Part shown: positions 23,271 to 33,683 of the stretch, in pieces
Layout of the letters: each line of letters starts with the position of its first letter
How positions within the stretch are numbered: position 1 is the stretch's first letter
Assembly: GCA_027575765.1 (NCBI GenBank)
Contig: JANBPT010000005.1
Coordinates: 96,035-160,034 of the forward strand
Reading direction: 5' to 3'
DNA: 64,000 bases
From: Tieghemiomyces parasiticus
Lineage: Eukaryota; Kickxellomycota; Dimargaritomycetes; Dimargaritales; Dimargaritaceae
Program-made: the position numbers and the translations under genes
Notes under the pieces: generated by a model
Database searches by the model: none
The model's input: the letters and a program-made list of their open reading frames with translations, nothing else
What the model was told of the DNA's origin: nothing

Positions 23271-24089
23271 CTATTCAAGCATGGACCAGGAGACCTTGTT
23301 GATGCCGTCGGTGATGAACTTGCTACCGAAGTAGTCGGCAATCTGGCGGCTCACGTCGATGTTACCGTGGGGGCACTCAGGGCAGGTGTTGGTGATCATG
23401 GCCTGGACGGTGACCCCGTTGTAGGTGACTGCGACCTTGCGGAAGCAGTTAGGGTTACCCCAGCTCTGGCTGCCCATCTGAGGCTGGTTCATGGCAATGG
23501 TGAACTCAGTGCCGCTGCCCATGTTGCTGCAAGAATGCTGGCCACTCGAGGCGTCGTAGAAGGTGGCGGTGCCAGTGAACGAACCATGAATAGTCTGCTC
23601 CCCGGTGGGGGTGTTGGTCGGGAGGGGACCGACTTTCATGCCGGAGGGCGCGGTCGGGGTAGATTCGGGAACGGCCACGACGGACGAGGACGGAGTAGGG
23701 TTGACGGAGGACTCAACCGGGGTGGTGGTGGTGGTGGCACCAACGTTGTCTTCGGGGGCGGAGAAAGTGGGCACCTCCGGGGTGTAGGACAGAGTCGCAC
23801 TGGCGGTGGTGCTGGTCAAGGAAGACGAGTCAGCAAAGTTGGTGGAGGAGCTGATGACATCGACGGTGGTCGATGGGACGGGCTCCTCGATGTTGGATGA
23901 AACCTGGGGATGGCACTTGACGGGATTGCGGCGGACCAGCGAGCCGCCAGCTTGAGGGCCGTTAGTACCGATCGATTCGGAGCAGCGTTTGAACAGGTCA
24001 CCGCGAGAGTCCGAGTCCAGGGGAAGGGAAGCGACGTAGCTAGTGGCCACCAGGGCCGAGATGGTCGCGAGGGTCAGGGTGAGCTTCAT
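23271..24089 (-). CDS. secreted expansin/RlpA-like double-psi beta-barrel protein
   Basis: 272-residue predicted secreted protein. A signal peptide (MKLTLTLATISALVATSYVA) is followed by a short segment ending in a dibasic Lys-Arg site (DLFKR, residues 34-35), a possible Kex2 cleavage point. A long Ser/Thr/Pro-rich linker (about 70-165) is probably O-glycosylated. The C-terminal ~105 residues form a double-psi beta-barrel like the RlpA/expansin/barwin group: GTATFYDASSG, then paired cysteines, then NTCPECPHGNIDVS and a terminal KVSWSML. These folds bind or loosen cell-wall polysaccharides in some families, but the substrate here cannot be read from sequence. Single exon; ATG context TTCATTATGAAG. 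Confidence 0.8.
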   Translation of the reverse strand: MKLTLTLATISALVATSYVASLPLDSDSRGDLFKRCSESIGTNGPQAGGSLVRRNPVKCHPQVSSNIEEPVPSTTVDVISSSTNFADSSSLTSTTASATLSYTPEVPTFSAPEDNVGATTTTTPVESSVNPTPSSSVVAVPESTPTAPSGMKVGPLPTNTPTGEQTIHGSFTGTATFYDASSGQHSCSNMGSGTEFTIAMNQPQMGSQSWGNPNCFRKVAVTYNGVTVQAMITNTCPECPHGNIDVSRQIADYFGSKFITDGINKVSWSMLE

Positions 24090-26600
24090 AATGAATAAGA
24101 GGGCGGGATACCGAAGGGGAAAAGGGAAATGTCGCTGGGACGGTGGATTGAATGCCAGAGATTAAACTGTTAGATAACTATAACCAGATAGTTGTAAAGC
24201 GGTGAGTCGAAATTAAAGCAGATTAATGAAAGTTGCTTGGAGAGAGTCGGCAGATAACGTCACAGATGTTGTCGTTTGAACGGAAGCGGTCAATTAGGGA
24301 ATGAAAACTTTGCGTACTTTCCAGAAGTAGGCAATGAAGTAAAATTGAGAGGTGGTTGAATGTCGGATAATAGGAGGGGGAACTGGCGAGGTTTAAATAA
24401 CCAGCTGAATGGTCGCCTGAGAGCGCCGCTGTTCCTTTCCCTCCCCCCTACTCTCCCTTTCCTGGTTCGAGATGAGAGCTGGATAGTACAACGGCGGCTG
24501 GTGATGTTGATGCGTCAGCGGCTCGACCAGGCGAGAAGACGGGTGATATGACTCCAGGCGGGCTTCAGACCTTGAATACCTCTTCTGTATCTTTCACTCT
24601 CACGACGACCCCCCTCCAACCGACCTCACTGGCTTATACACGCTTGCGGGCGCTCCCGATGATTTACCCCCCTCGTTTCTGCCTTTTGCCGGCTCCAGCG
24701 GCGCTTCGTCACTGCTGACGATCGCTTCCGACTACCATTCCTTCCGGTGCTTCTGTCGTTGCCTTCCGATAAGAGAAGGTGATCCATGATACCACTTTGA
24801 AACCTCTTTGGGGCTCCGACGGTGCGATACAATGCCAGCGTCGTTGGCTTACGTCTAGTCGTTGACACGAACCAACCATCGAAGTACATGACGGGTGGCG
24901 CTATGCAAGCCACAGCACCGCTACCATGAAAATAATAGTAGCATGGCAGCTAGGGTACCAGGTCTACATGTGCAGATTGGTAGTTTGCTAACATGGCTCT
25001 CAGTATCACATCGTACCTTCCATGGTCATAGGCTCGCCCCCCCCCTTATGCTGTTTATCTTTCGTTTTTTTATGGTTACCACCGTTGCCTTCCCGAAAGG
25101 ATAGAGCACTGGTCAGGAACATAGACGAGCGGTGACACATGATACCCCAATGCCAGTCTCCTCGTTCGAATGACACAGGATTACCTACATCCTAATGGTG
25201 ATACCGCCCAGACCGCCACTCCAGGCTCCCCACCAACGCAGCTCGCCAAAAGTGCTTGAGCGACTAGCTATCACTCGCATCAACCTTCGGTGTATGGCTT
25301 CCGTATATGGTCAATTAGCGCAATGAACTAACCTAATTTGGCACCCTGGTCCGGGGCTAATCCTTGGTTAGGCCAGGGAGGGGGTACCATGAGGAGACGC
25401 GAGGAACAGAGACAACTGGTGAAGGCTAGGTACCCATCCCAAGATTGGGACTGGGCTAAGCTTACGGCCGGCAACGTTTTTCACCATAGGGAGGAACTTG
25501 CCGTGGCCGGCAATTCAAACTCACTGGGAGACAGGGGAAGGTGCCAGGCCGATTAGGAGTGATTTGCCACCCTCGCAGTCCTCACTAGTGGCAAGATGGT
25601 CGTTACTCACCTCTGTAAGCGGCAATCGCAGAGACTGGCTCTTTTGGAGCGCTCATGGCAAGATTGCTGATTCGTAATCCAGCCGCATCTCGGTTGTACC
25701 CCGGTTAATGCCCTTACCTGGCCCAGCCTTTTTACCCCTGCGTTGTAGTCAGCCCCCCCCCATTGGAACTTTCCAAGCCTGGATTACATCCTGGCTTATC
25801 TAACCAGAGCCGAATCGACTGCCCCAGTGGAGTTGCTGCTATGCTCTAATAAGGCCAATCATCCCAATTAGCGGACTGTACCACTACTTCCTATTGCGGA
25901 CCTACCGAACGAACGAAGGTGTTGATTGCCCACCTACCCAATTAGGATTCTACCTGAAGCCTGTGTAAGGCTGCCAGTATTCACGTCGCTCTACACTCTC
26001 AATTTCATACTTGGCCAATATGGTGCAAGTTACTTGCATTTGACTTCACAGAATTCGACTCGTCCATACGTGCTGGTCACCTTTCGTGGTCAACTGGCCA
26101 ACACTGACCTTGGCGTCGCCATCACACACCACACTGACGAATGATACCCTATTCAGACCGGGTCATACATAGAGCGCAAAATTGGGTTGCCAAACGAGCA
26201 GAAATCCATCCTACATTGCTCATCAGCCGCCATGTTGTGCTGAGACCGAACTTGGGTTCACACAAGCTGACAGTTTTGCTGCCCGGCTACTGGCTGAGGT
26301 TTTAATACCGGCAGAACCCCTCTTTCACAAACAACCTGTCCACGTTTCGTGGGCGAGTGTAGCCACACGCATAGAAAAGGTAGGATCCGTGGCAACTTAC
26401 AAGGTGAGTATCATGATGAGCGAGTATAATGTTCTTTTAGTGAAGGTACAGGGTAGGAATTATGAACGGGGGAGCGACCTCGATATTAAGGTGTGCAGAG
26501 GGGAGGGGGTGTCGACCAAGGATTGAAGATGAGGGCGTTAACAGCTCACGGTTGGCAGGCAATTTCTTGGCGACGCAAGAACTAGTTATGATCCTCATAT
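24090..26600. other. 2.5-kb stretch with no gene recognised
   Basis: Lies upstream of the secreted-protein gene and downstream of TIM23. It has only short open frames without family resemblance and C runs at 25037-25045 and 25753-25761. A weak tRNA-like stretch near 25630-25720 does not fold properly. It may contain regulatory DNA or a noncoding RNA that I cannot identify. Confidence 0.5.
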
Positions 26601-27386
26601 TTAGGCAAAGTGACCGATACCGGCCTTCCGTACCAAGTTACGACGGAGCTCGTGCACCTTGTCCTGGTTGACGTTCCAAATCCCAGCGACGCCAATACAG
26701 ACACCGCTCGCGATGAGGGCAGGCTTAACACCAGCGGTGGACTTGAACAGCAGCCCAGAGATTCCCGCAGCCGCCAAACTGTTATACACGTCGTGTTGGC
26801 CACGGTACGCGCCGATCAATGCGTTGGTGCAGTTATACAGCATGGTAACAACGCCAAGGGAGTTGGCCAAGAAAGGCCCGCGACGGGTGCAGGCGTTGAG
26901 CACACCGTTCAGCCGGATCTTGAAAGGACGGCCTTGCGTCTGCCGCATACCTTCCAGGAACCCCCAGACACCACCTGTAGAGAGACCTAAAAAGTATAGG
27001 GCCCCCGTCCCGTAACACAGGTCATCCGACCACCCGCGACTCGGAAGCGCTCCGGGCTGAGCCCCTGGCAACAGGTTCGATGCCTGATCGTCCAGCATGA
27101 GGTACTCCACCGCCTTACGATCTGAACCCAGCACCGTCTCCTTAGCTCGTTCCGTATTCAGGTTGGCCGTGGCGAAGATGTTGGACACATCAAGGGACTG
27201 TTGGTACACATTCGGGGTGGTCGGAGTGGGGGTGCCGGGGGCAGGATCGTGCATCGTCGAAGTGGGTGGTGTGGCCGGATCCTGGCCCGTGGGGATGGCG
27301 TCGGCCGTAGCGCTATTGGTGCCATTAGAAGTAGTGTCGGCCGGTGGGGTCTGCGAGCCACGCGTGAAGACGGAAAAGATACCCAT
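26601..27386 (-). CDS. TIM23: mitochondrial inner-membrane translocase subunit TIM23
   Basis: Channel subunit of the TIM23 complex that imports presequence proteins across the inner mitochondrial membrane. 261 residues. The N-terminal ~90 residues are soluble and Pro/Thr-rich, as expected for the intermembrane-space part. The Tim17/22/23 membrane domain spans about 115-240. Diagnostic stretches are GTGALYFLGLSTGGVWGFLEG, LNACTRRGPFLANSLGVVTM and AAAGISGLLFKSTAGVKPAL. The start is the first ATG (MGIFSVF); the in-frame codon two triplets upstream is TTG. Single exon. It lies next to MDM31 on the same strand. Confidence 0.93.
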   Translation of the reverse strand: MGIFSVFTRGSQTPPADTTSNGTNSATADAIPTGQDPATPPTSTMHDPAPGTPTPTTPNVYQQSLDVSNIFATANLNTERAKETVLGSDRKAVEYLMLDDQASNLLPGAQPGALPSRGWSDDLCYGTGALYFLGLSTGGVWGFLEGMRQTQGRPFKIRLNGVLNACTRRGPFLANSLGVVTMLYNCTNALIGAYRGQHDVYNSLAAAGISGLLFKSTAGVKPALIASGVCIGVAGIWNVNQDKVHELRRNLVRKAGIGHFA

Positions 27387-28157
27387 GGTCAAATAGAATG
27401 CGCGTCACGTTATATCGAGCTATGCAAGGGAACAGGAAAAAGGAGCGCTTAAAGTGTCTATGACAGGCTCTAGGTGGGTCGGGTGGGTTGAATTGACAAG
27501 GGGGCCGAAAGAGGGGCGGATTGTAACGGACAGGAAGGCGTCCCAAAAGGCATGGGCGGTGAAACAGGAAGGCTGGCGAATAGCTGGGGAATGTAATGAC
27601 AACGCAACAGATAGGGGTTAGAGTGGGGCGATATCGATGCTGACCGGCGTGGCTCGGCGTGAATCTCGGAGGGTGGCCGGATTCGGTAACAGTGGTATCG
27701 TTCTAAAGAAAAAAAAATAGCGCCTAATTCATGGCCTCGTAATAGGGAGAAACCTCTCCGCTAGACGTCAATTGAAATACGACAGCTTGAATATGACCAC
27801 CAATCGACCCCCAAGCAACACAGCAACCAGCATGCCATTTCAGCACCCTACCCAACCACGTAATCCGGGGGCCAAATTATATCACGTGATTATACCCGTT
27901 CTAGGCCTCCGAATCCAGCAAAGGGGATATCCTGTGTCCCCCCCCAGCGCTACTGATCGCCTTGGCTCAATATCTGGTTGAGTGCAGTACGCTCAACCTC
28001 CAAACCTTTTTACCATCGTCAGAACATTTAATTAACTTCCGATGCAGCGTGAAGGATTAACTGTGGAGAGTTCCCCTCCATGCAAGAAAAAAATAAAATA
28101 AAAACAGTATAGCAGCAAGGTATAATACATGGATTCTCCACCCCCCCCCTCCATCGA
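27387..28157. other. intergenic region TIM23-MDM31
   Basis: 5' flank of TIM23 and 3' flank of MDM31, both minus strand. A-rich runs at about 27710 and 28085-28105 and C runs at 27938-27945 and 28141-28149. No gene seen. Confidence 0.5.
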
Positions 28158-30410
28158 TCAGTTCAGCTCCGGCTCATGCACCAGGCCCAAGTAATGCCAG
28201 AACCCACGCTTCCCACGGACGTAATCCAGGACGTTGATGAGGTTCCGCAGGACGGTCTGGACTCCCCACAAGCCGACACGTTTGAGCCGGCGATTGCGTT
28301 CGCGTTCGTCGTAAGCCAGCTGCACGAACCCCTTACCAATCTCGGCAGAGGCCCGATCAACAAACCCAGAATCGTAGAAACTCCAAGCCCCGTCGAAGGC
28401 CTCGTACGGCATGGTAAACCGGCATGGGATTGCCGTGGCGGTGCGGTGGGCATTGACAAAGGCTACGATGGGGCGGATGAGGGCGTTGTTAAGGTACGAG
28501 AGGTCGGCGGTTTGAAGGGGTACAGACGCCCGCGTATTGCGGAGAGTCACCTGCAGGTCGAAGCGCAGTTGCATCGGTGGGTCGTGCCCATCGGTCGTTG
28601 AGATTGTCGCTCCGTCCGGGGTCGGCCGCAGGTGGCGGCGGCGGCGGCGGCGCAGGGAAGGTAATAGGAAGGGATCGCCGCTGAGACCATAGCGAGCCGG
28701 GTCCGCGTTGACGACGCGGTGTACCTGGTCGAGACTGGGCAACCGGGCCTCATCGCCGGGTTGAACCGCAGCGGGCGAAGATGGGGATGACGCGGGGTCG
28801 TCCAGGAAAGCCAGCCGAGGGGATTGGGTGATGGCTTGTTCGAGGTCATCGGCAAGCTCGTTAACAAGCTTCTTGAGGGGTTCGGCGTGGGGGTCCACCG
28901 GAAAGGTGATAATGGCATCTACGTCGACCTGGCCGTCGTGGATCCAGCCGAAGGGACCTTCGGCACCAGCGTTGAGATGACTAATATTGACTCCGTCGAT
29001 CCGCAGGTGAGACTTCTTGACGGTGCTCCCGTGATCCGGGGCGATAAGGCAACGGCTCTGCTCGGCGGCATGGATCAGGGAAGACGGGTCGACATGGTTG
29101 GGGAGCTGGCCCTGGACGTTGACGGAGGGACGGCCAGTGGGTAGTGATGGCTGCGTGGAAGAGGCGGTGGCGGTGGTGGCAGCAATACTGGTCGACGGAT
29201 CTTGGGCGCGGTGGATGCTGAACAGGCAGTTATCGTAGGTCCCCACCATTGAATCGGCCGAGATAATATCGAGGAGTAGCCATTGCTGGCGGAGCTGCGG
29301 GAGGGACGCCGAGAAGATGGAGATGGGGAACGCTGGGAAGTTATCGGGGTAATGCACATAGATCAGAGCATCCTCAAGACGGAAACTCTCCAGTTCGAAG
29401 TGGCCCGGCCGGTGGCGCGCCCTTTCCTCCGCCGGAATATAGGGCACGTCTGGGTCCCAGAACACGTGGGTCCGATCGACCACTCCGCGGATGCCTTTGA
29501 CTCTACAGTCCTTGACCAGCCCTTTGCCGTCCATCCATCGCCATAGCGAAAAGGTCACATCAATCTGGTCCACCTTAAGATCGTACATGGTATAGTTGAG
29601 GGCGTTACGGTCGAGCTGGTGGGCCGCTGGGTCACCGTGGCCGTGATCGACACCGTCGGCCCCATCAACGTGGTAATGGTCGTCGAATCGGGTGTAGCGA
29701 CCTTGCGACCGGGGATCGTTGGTCTGCCGCCGCCGTTCCCGTTCGGCGTACTCGGGCCCCAGGTGAATCGATACATTGCGTAGTGAGATGTGGCCGTTAC
29801 GCCAGCTGGGGGATATCGAAGATTCAAAGGTGAAGGTGGCACCCGTCAGGGTCATGAGGTATTCGCCGAGTTTGTGGGCGACATAGTCCTCGAAGGACAG
29901 GCCGTTAGCGATGGCCAGCACGAGACTGAAGAAGGTGGTGGTACCGATTAGCACGAAGAGGGCATTACTCACGAAAATCCATGAGAAGATGCCCAGAATG
30001 TCGTCAACGGTCCACGGCCGGAACCCACGGGTTAGGGCGTACCGGATGTGAATGCGCCAGCGGGCCCAGCGGGTATCGGCGTGCTGGAGCAGGGCCCGCT
30101 TCTCGGCCTGGTTAGCGGAGGTGGCGAGACATCGGCACACGGCGTCCGTCGGGTAACAGGGTGTGGAGCACCGAATCGGGGTCGTTGGGCGGGTGGGCGA
30201 GGCGTGGGGTATTGGGGCATGGACAGTCGGGGCGGAATAAGGGGCGAATGTGGTGTAGTAGCCCGGTCGAGGTGGCGTGTAGTAGCAGCGGGCCAGCGGA
30301 CGGGAAACAGGCCGACTGATGGGAAACGAGAGGGGACACGGGAGGTGATGGTGACCCAAGATCGGGATCCGGAGCCCCAACCGGCCGAATCCCCGAGATA
30401 GGGCGCTCAT
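28158..30410 (-). CDS. MDM31: mitochondrial distribution and morphology protein MDM31/MDM32 family
   Basis: Inner-membrane protein needed for mitochondrial shape, mtDNA inheritance and phospholipid balance in yeast. 750 residues from the ATG at 30410. The N terminus (MSALSRGFGRLGLRIPILG...) is Arg/Pro-rich without acids, fitting a mitochondrial presequence. The family core follows: FRPWTVDDILGIFSW and a membrane segment (about 139-170), then the LTGATFTFESSISPSW block and WRNGHISLRNVSIHLGPEYAERER. A His/Asp-rich insert lies near 310-340. The frame extends upstream to 30641 but starts there with TTG and encodes low-complexity Pro from a G/C tract, so the internal ATG is preferred. MDM31 versus MDM32 was not resolved. 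Confidence 0.88.
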   Translation of the reverse strand: MSALSRGFGRLGLRIPILGHHHLPCPLSFPISRPVSRPLARCYYTPPRPGYYTTFAPYSAPTVHAPIPHASPTRPTTPIRCSTPCYPTDAVCRCLATSANQAEKRALLQHADTRWARWRIHIRYALTRGFRPWTVDDILGIFSWIFVSNALFVLIGTTTFFSLVLAIANGLSFEDYVAHKLGEYLMTLTGATFTFESSISPSWRNGHISLRNVSIHLGPEYAERERRRQTNDPRSQGRYTRFDDHYHVDGADGVDHGHGDPAAHQLDRNALNYTMYDLKVDQIDVTFSLWRWMDGKGLVKDCRVKGIRGVVDRTHVFWDPDVPYIPAEERARHRPGHFELESFRLEDALIYVHYPDNFPAFPISIFSASLPQLRQQWLLLDIISADSMVGTYDNCLFSIHRAQDPSTSIAATTATASSTQPSLPTGRPSVNVQGQLPNHVDPSSLIHAAEQSRCLIAPDHGSTVKKSHLRIDGVNISHLNAGAEGPFGWIHDGQVDVDAIITFPVDPHAEPLKKLVNELADDLEQAITQSPRLAFLDDPASSPSSPAAVQPGDEARLPSLDQVHRVVNADPARYGLSGDPFLLPSLRRRRRRHLRPTPDGATISTTDGHDPPMQLRFDLQVTLRNTRASVPLQTADLSYLNNALIRPIVAFVNAHRTATAIPCRFTMPYEAFDGAWSFYDSGFVDRASAEIGKGFVQLAYDERERNRRLKRVGLWGVQTVLRNLINVLDYVRGKRGFWHYLGLVHEPELN

Positions 30411-33400
30411 GGTGACCGTCCGGACTGGGTTAGACTCGAAGGGCAAAGGGCTAGGAAAAATGGCTAGGCAAGAGAAAGAAGAGATTTCGTTGACGATGGG
30501 GGGTAGTTGCACATGGTCTATGACGGGCGGGGGTTGCTGGCACTGGGGGGGGGGAGGAGGTGAGACAATGGAGATCTGCATGGGCCAGCCCGCGGGGGAT
30601 TTGCTACTTGTCAATGGCGTGGCCCGGAAGGATATGAGCAAGAGATGGTCGGTGGGTTGGCCACCGGCTTACACAATGCGGCAACCGCAGGGGTACACTA
30701 TCCATACCTGGTGGAGTAGCTGGTATACTTTTTTGTCTCTGTGATGCCCAGAAATCGCCATTACCGTTATCCAGTCGGGGGTTTCATTTTTTCCCTTGCG
30801 TCCCCTGACTACGGCTCACCAGACGTGACCCCATTGCAGCCAGCAAGGCCAGGGCAAACCAGCGATAGCAATTTACCACAGCTGACCAACACACCATGTT
30901 CGCCTCTGTCGTCCATCTGGGCTAAATGAATAAACTTAAGAGCGAGCGGCAGTAGGGCAGAGACGGTAGGTTGGTATGGGAGAGAAAAAGTTTATGATAA
31001 TAGAAGAGCTTGACCCCAATAGGAATATGAATGGCTGTTACTAGTTAGCCTATCACAACCGTTTAACATTGAAAGGACGAAACAGCTCGTTGAGATTCGA
31101 TTTTTTAAAACTCAAATCCCCTGCACTTATGAACTCCTTCTCCGTTTCGCCGTGTTACTTTCTCGTATGTTTAGGAGGTACGTAGTATTCCTCACCCTGT
31201 AGTGGCCTATCCGCCCCCTTCAGTAAACCCCGCACAGCCATTTACCCATTCAGCCGGTGTCTACTCGTTTAGAGGCACTGTGTTTTAATAAACGTTTTCT
31301 GATAATATGTAGAAGGGTGTTTGTCCTGGGAGTTCCTGCCTTCTGCTATTAGTCACAAGCTTATCTACGCTTAAAAGCCGCAACAGCAGCCAGTGTTGTA
31401 AATAGAGGTGTCATTATGATGTAGATTGGGTTGCATTCACCAATATTGTCTGAGGAGTAAGTGTGGCTTAATCTGGACTTCTGGATAATATGAATTTATA
31501 TTATTGCTCTTAAATAGTTATTAGGATGCGGACTCTGGACTTCCGGGGGTCCTTATGCCAGATCGCAATTTAATTACTCCCTCAATCTGATACGTTAATA
31601 GATGATAAATGCGAATAGAGTTTGGGCATTACACTATATTGCCCCCCCTCTTGGCATTGACCCCTGACAGGCTCCCTTTCCGGTAGTTCTATGGAAGCGA
31701 TGCACCTAGTTGTCCGTCCGAAGCCACCCCGTGGTCACTGGAACCCAAAACCGTCCTGGCGTTGACAAGGCATGTCAGTGCTAAGCGTTTAGTTCACTGC
31801 TGCTCTTATCTAGACGGAGGTTCGTCGATTACATTCGGTAGGTAAAAAGCCCCGTTTAAGGTTTCGAGGCTGCCAAAGCTCAGCATGACCCGTGGTTCGA
31901 CCCAAATAGCGAATAGAGGAGACAGCAGGTCAGGATGATCACGATCGTTTACTGACTGGCTGAATTAGGTAGGCAATAAAGAGTAACGGCCGGCGATCGC
32001 CCGCATTTAGGAACCAGATTAAATTGCAAGGAGGGTCGTCAGTGGTATATTTCCCCTGAAAGCAGTTGCCATAGCTATGCAATGGAAGTGGGATTACGGC
32101 TAGTAGTTTTGGCGGGGAAAGCCAATCAAAACGCGTGATAACGGCTCAAAAATTGGCAACGTTGGCCAAGGAAGTCAGTTTGTGACGATTCAGGCGATAA
32201 CAACCCCGTCACAAGCTCCACTTCCAGCGCACAGCCGTGCAATAACGGCTGGCTTTACCCATGAGTGTATTGTGTCTGCCTTCCTACTGGTCCGTGCCGT
32301 TATCGTTCGGTTTGCGCCGCCTGTTTAATAACGTTCGGCTCTAGCTTACGATAGCGCCTACTAGCATACTTAACGCAAGCGATAATGCGCCTCGGAGGAA
32401 CGCCGGCTTCGCTGCAGCTTATTCCCCCCGTTTTCCACCTCGCCTATTACCAATACCTTCTATACCGACCCGATGTATCCAATAACTATACCTCATTGTA
32501 TATTTAGACGTCTAGGTACTAACCACTAGATTATCACACAGTTGCTATCGGCCGTGCCAACAGGGCTGGCCGTGGGGGTCGGTTCGTGGCCGCCAATGGC
32601 CGACAGTCGGGCCTGGTAATGCCGTCTGGGCTGTGCTCATGGGGCGATCGCCCCCGGTCTGTCCAACCCGGTCTCCAGTGTGATTGGGAGGGGGTGGAGA
32701 GTAGGGCGCAACGGTAGCCGGCCGATCTTTGTTCCTTCATTGGGGACGTGGCTCGAGTCGATTTCTACCTCCCTTCCCTGGCCTGTTTACATTGGCCAAT
32801 GACGTCCCGGCGGCCAGCGCTTGCATTGCAGCCCCGAAGAATAGTTGGTCGGCTCATTCTACGGCGCCAGTCACGGTGGCTACTCTGGCGAGCGCTGCCG
32901 ACGGACAACTCTGATGCACCAGCGCCGCTGTGCCATCCTTCTTCACCGCAGGCCCTCTTGGCTCCATTGTTTTATTCTCACGTACCCATTGGCCAGGGTC
33001 TCTGCTTTTCCATGTTGGGTACAGGAAGCTGTGTGGGTGCGTATATGGAAGGAGTTAAGCCCTCCAGCCTCGATGATCGTCGGAGTGGAGCAGTGTGGGA
33101 TGGACAGGAAGGGAATGTGGGATAGGTGCAGGGCGACAGTGGCTGCGTCGGAGGGTCACAGTCACCTCCGCTTGTAAGCGCCGTGGCACAGGCAATGCCA
33201 ACGTTTATGAGCTGGTGCCGTCTCCTGCGGAGCCTAGGCCCCGCCCCCGTCTCCTACTCTTTGCCGCGCCTATCACCGCCCCCTCCACATCGGCATGATG
33301 CCTATTATCCCTAGTATCCTCTGGCCAGTACTGCCCCCCCTGTGCATATAGCATACGCTATACAGCGTGTTACAATTAAGGCGCATTAGCTGATTGCCAT

Positions 33401-33683
33401 TGGCCCCACCAAGCAACTCCGCACTGTGTCAACCCACGACCTCCAGGGGGGGTATACCCGAGTAGGAACCCCGAGACACTTCCTTAACTTGGCTCTGCTT
33501 CGTTGGACTCCATTAATATTTATTTTTCTAATAGTAAATTCTGGCCCGCTTGTAACAATACTCCATCCTTCTCCTCCTGCCCTGCTACCCGTCCCTTCGA
33601 GCCTGAAAGACGCCGTTTTCGGTCGACCCGCATCCACGCTGTACATTAGCCCTCGTTTAATTTTCTCTGCACATGTTGCCACA
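30411..33683. other. 3.3-kb divergent intergenic region, AT-rich core
   Basis: Separates MDM31 (-) from the seven-pass protein gene (+). From about 30,930 to 32,530 there is essentially no open frame, and base composition is clearly more AT-rich than the genes. The TAACGG/CCGTTA motif occurs four times in 31984-32302, with an ACGCGT (MluI cell-cycle-box type) element at 32131-32136 and a CCAAT at 32122. From 32,530 to 33,320 the DNA is GC-richer with overlapping short frames that resemble nothing I know. It could be regulatory, or encode a noncoding RNA. Confidence 0.5.

Noticed and set aside
25630..25720. tRNA-Thr-like stretch with a TTCGTAA anticodon-loop-like segment
   Set aside because: The anticodon stem has three mismatches, the D loop is too short and no acceptor stem closes.
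32534..33314. several overlapping short open frames on both strands
   Set aside because: Different frames overlap without splice logic or homology; GC-rich DNA is expected to give such frames.
33426..33683. upstream extension of the seven-pass protein with one more hydrophobic stretch
   Set aside because: It can only start at GTG, the DNA is AT-rich like a leader, and the first ATG is at 33684.
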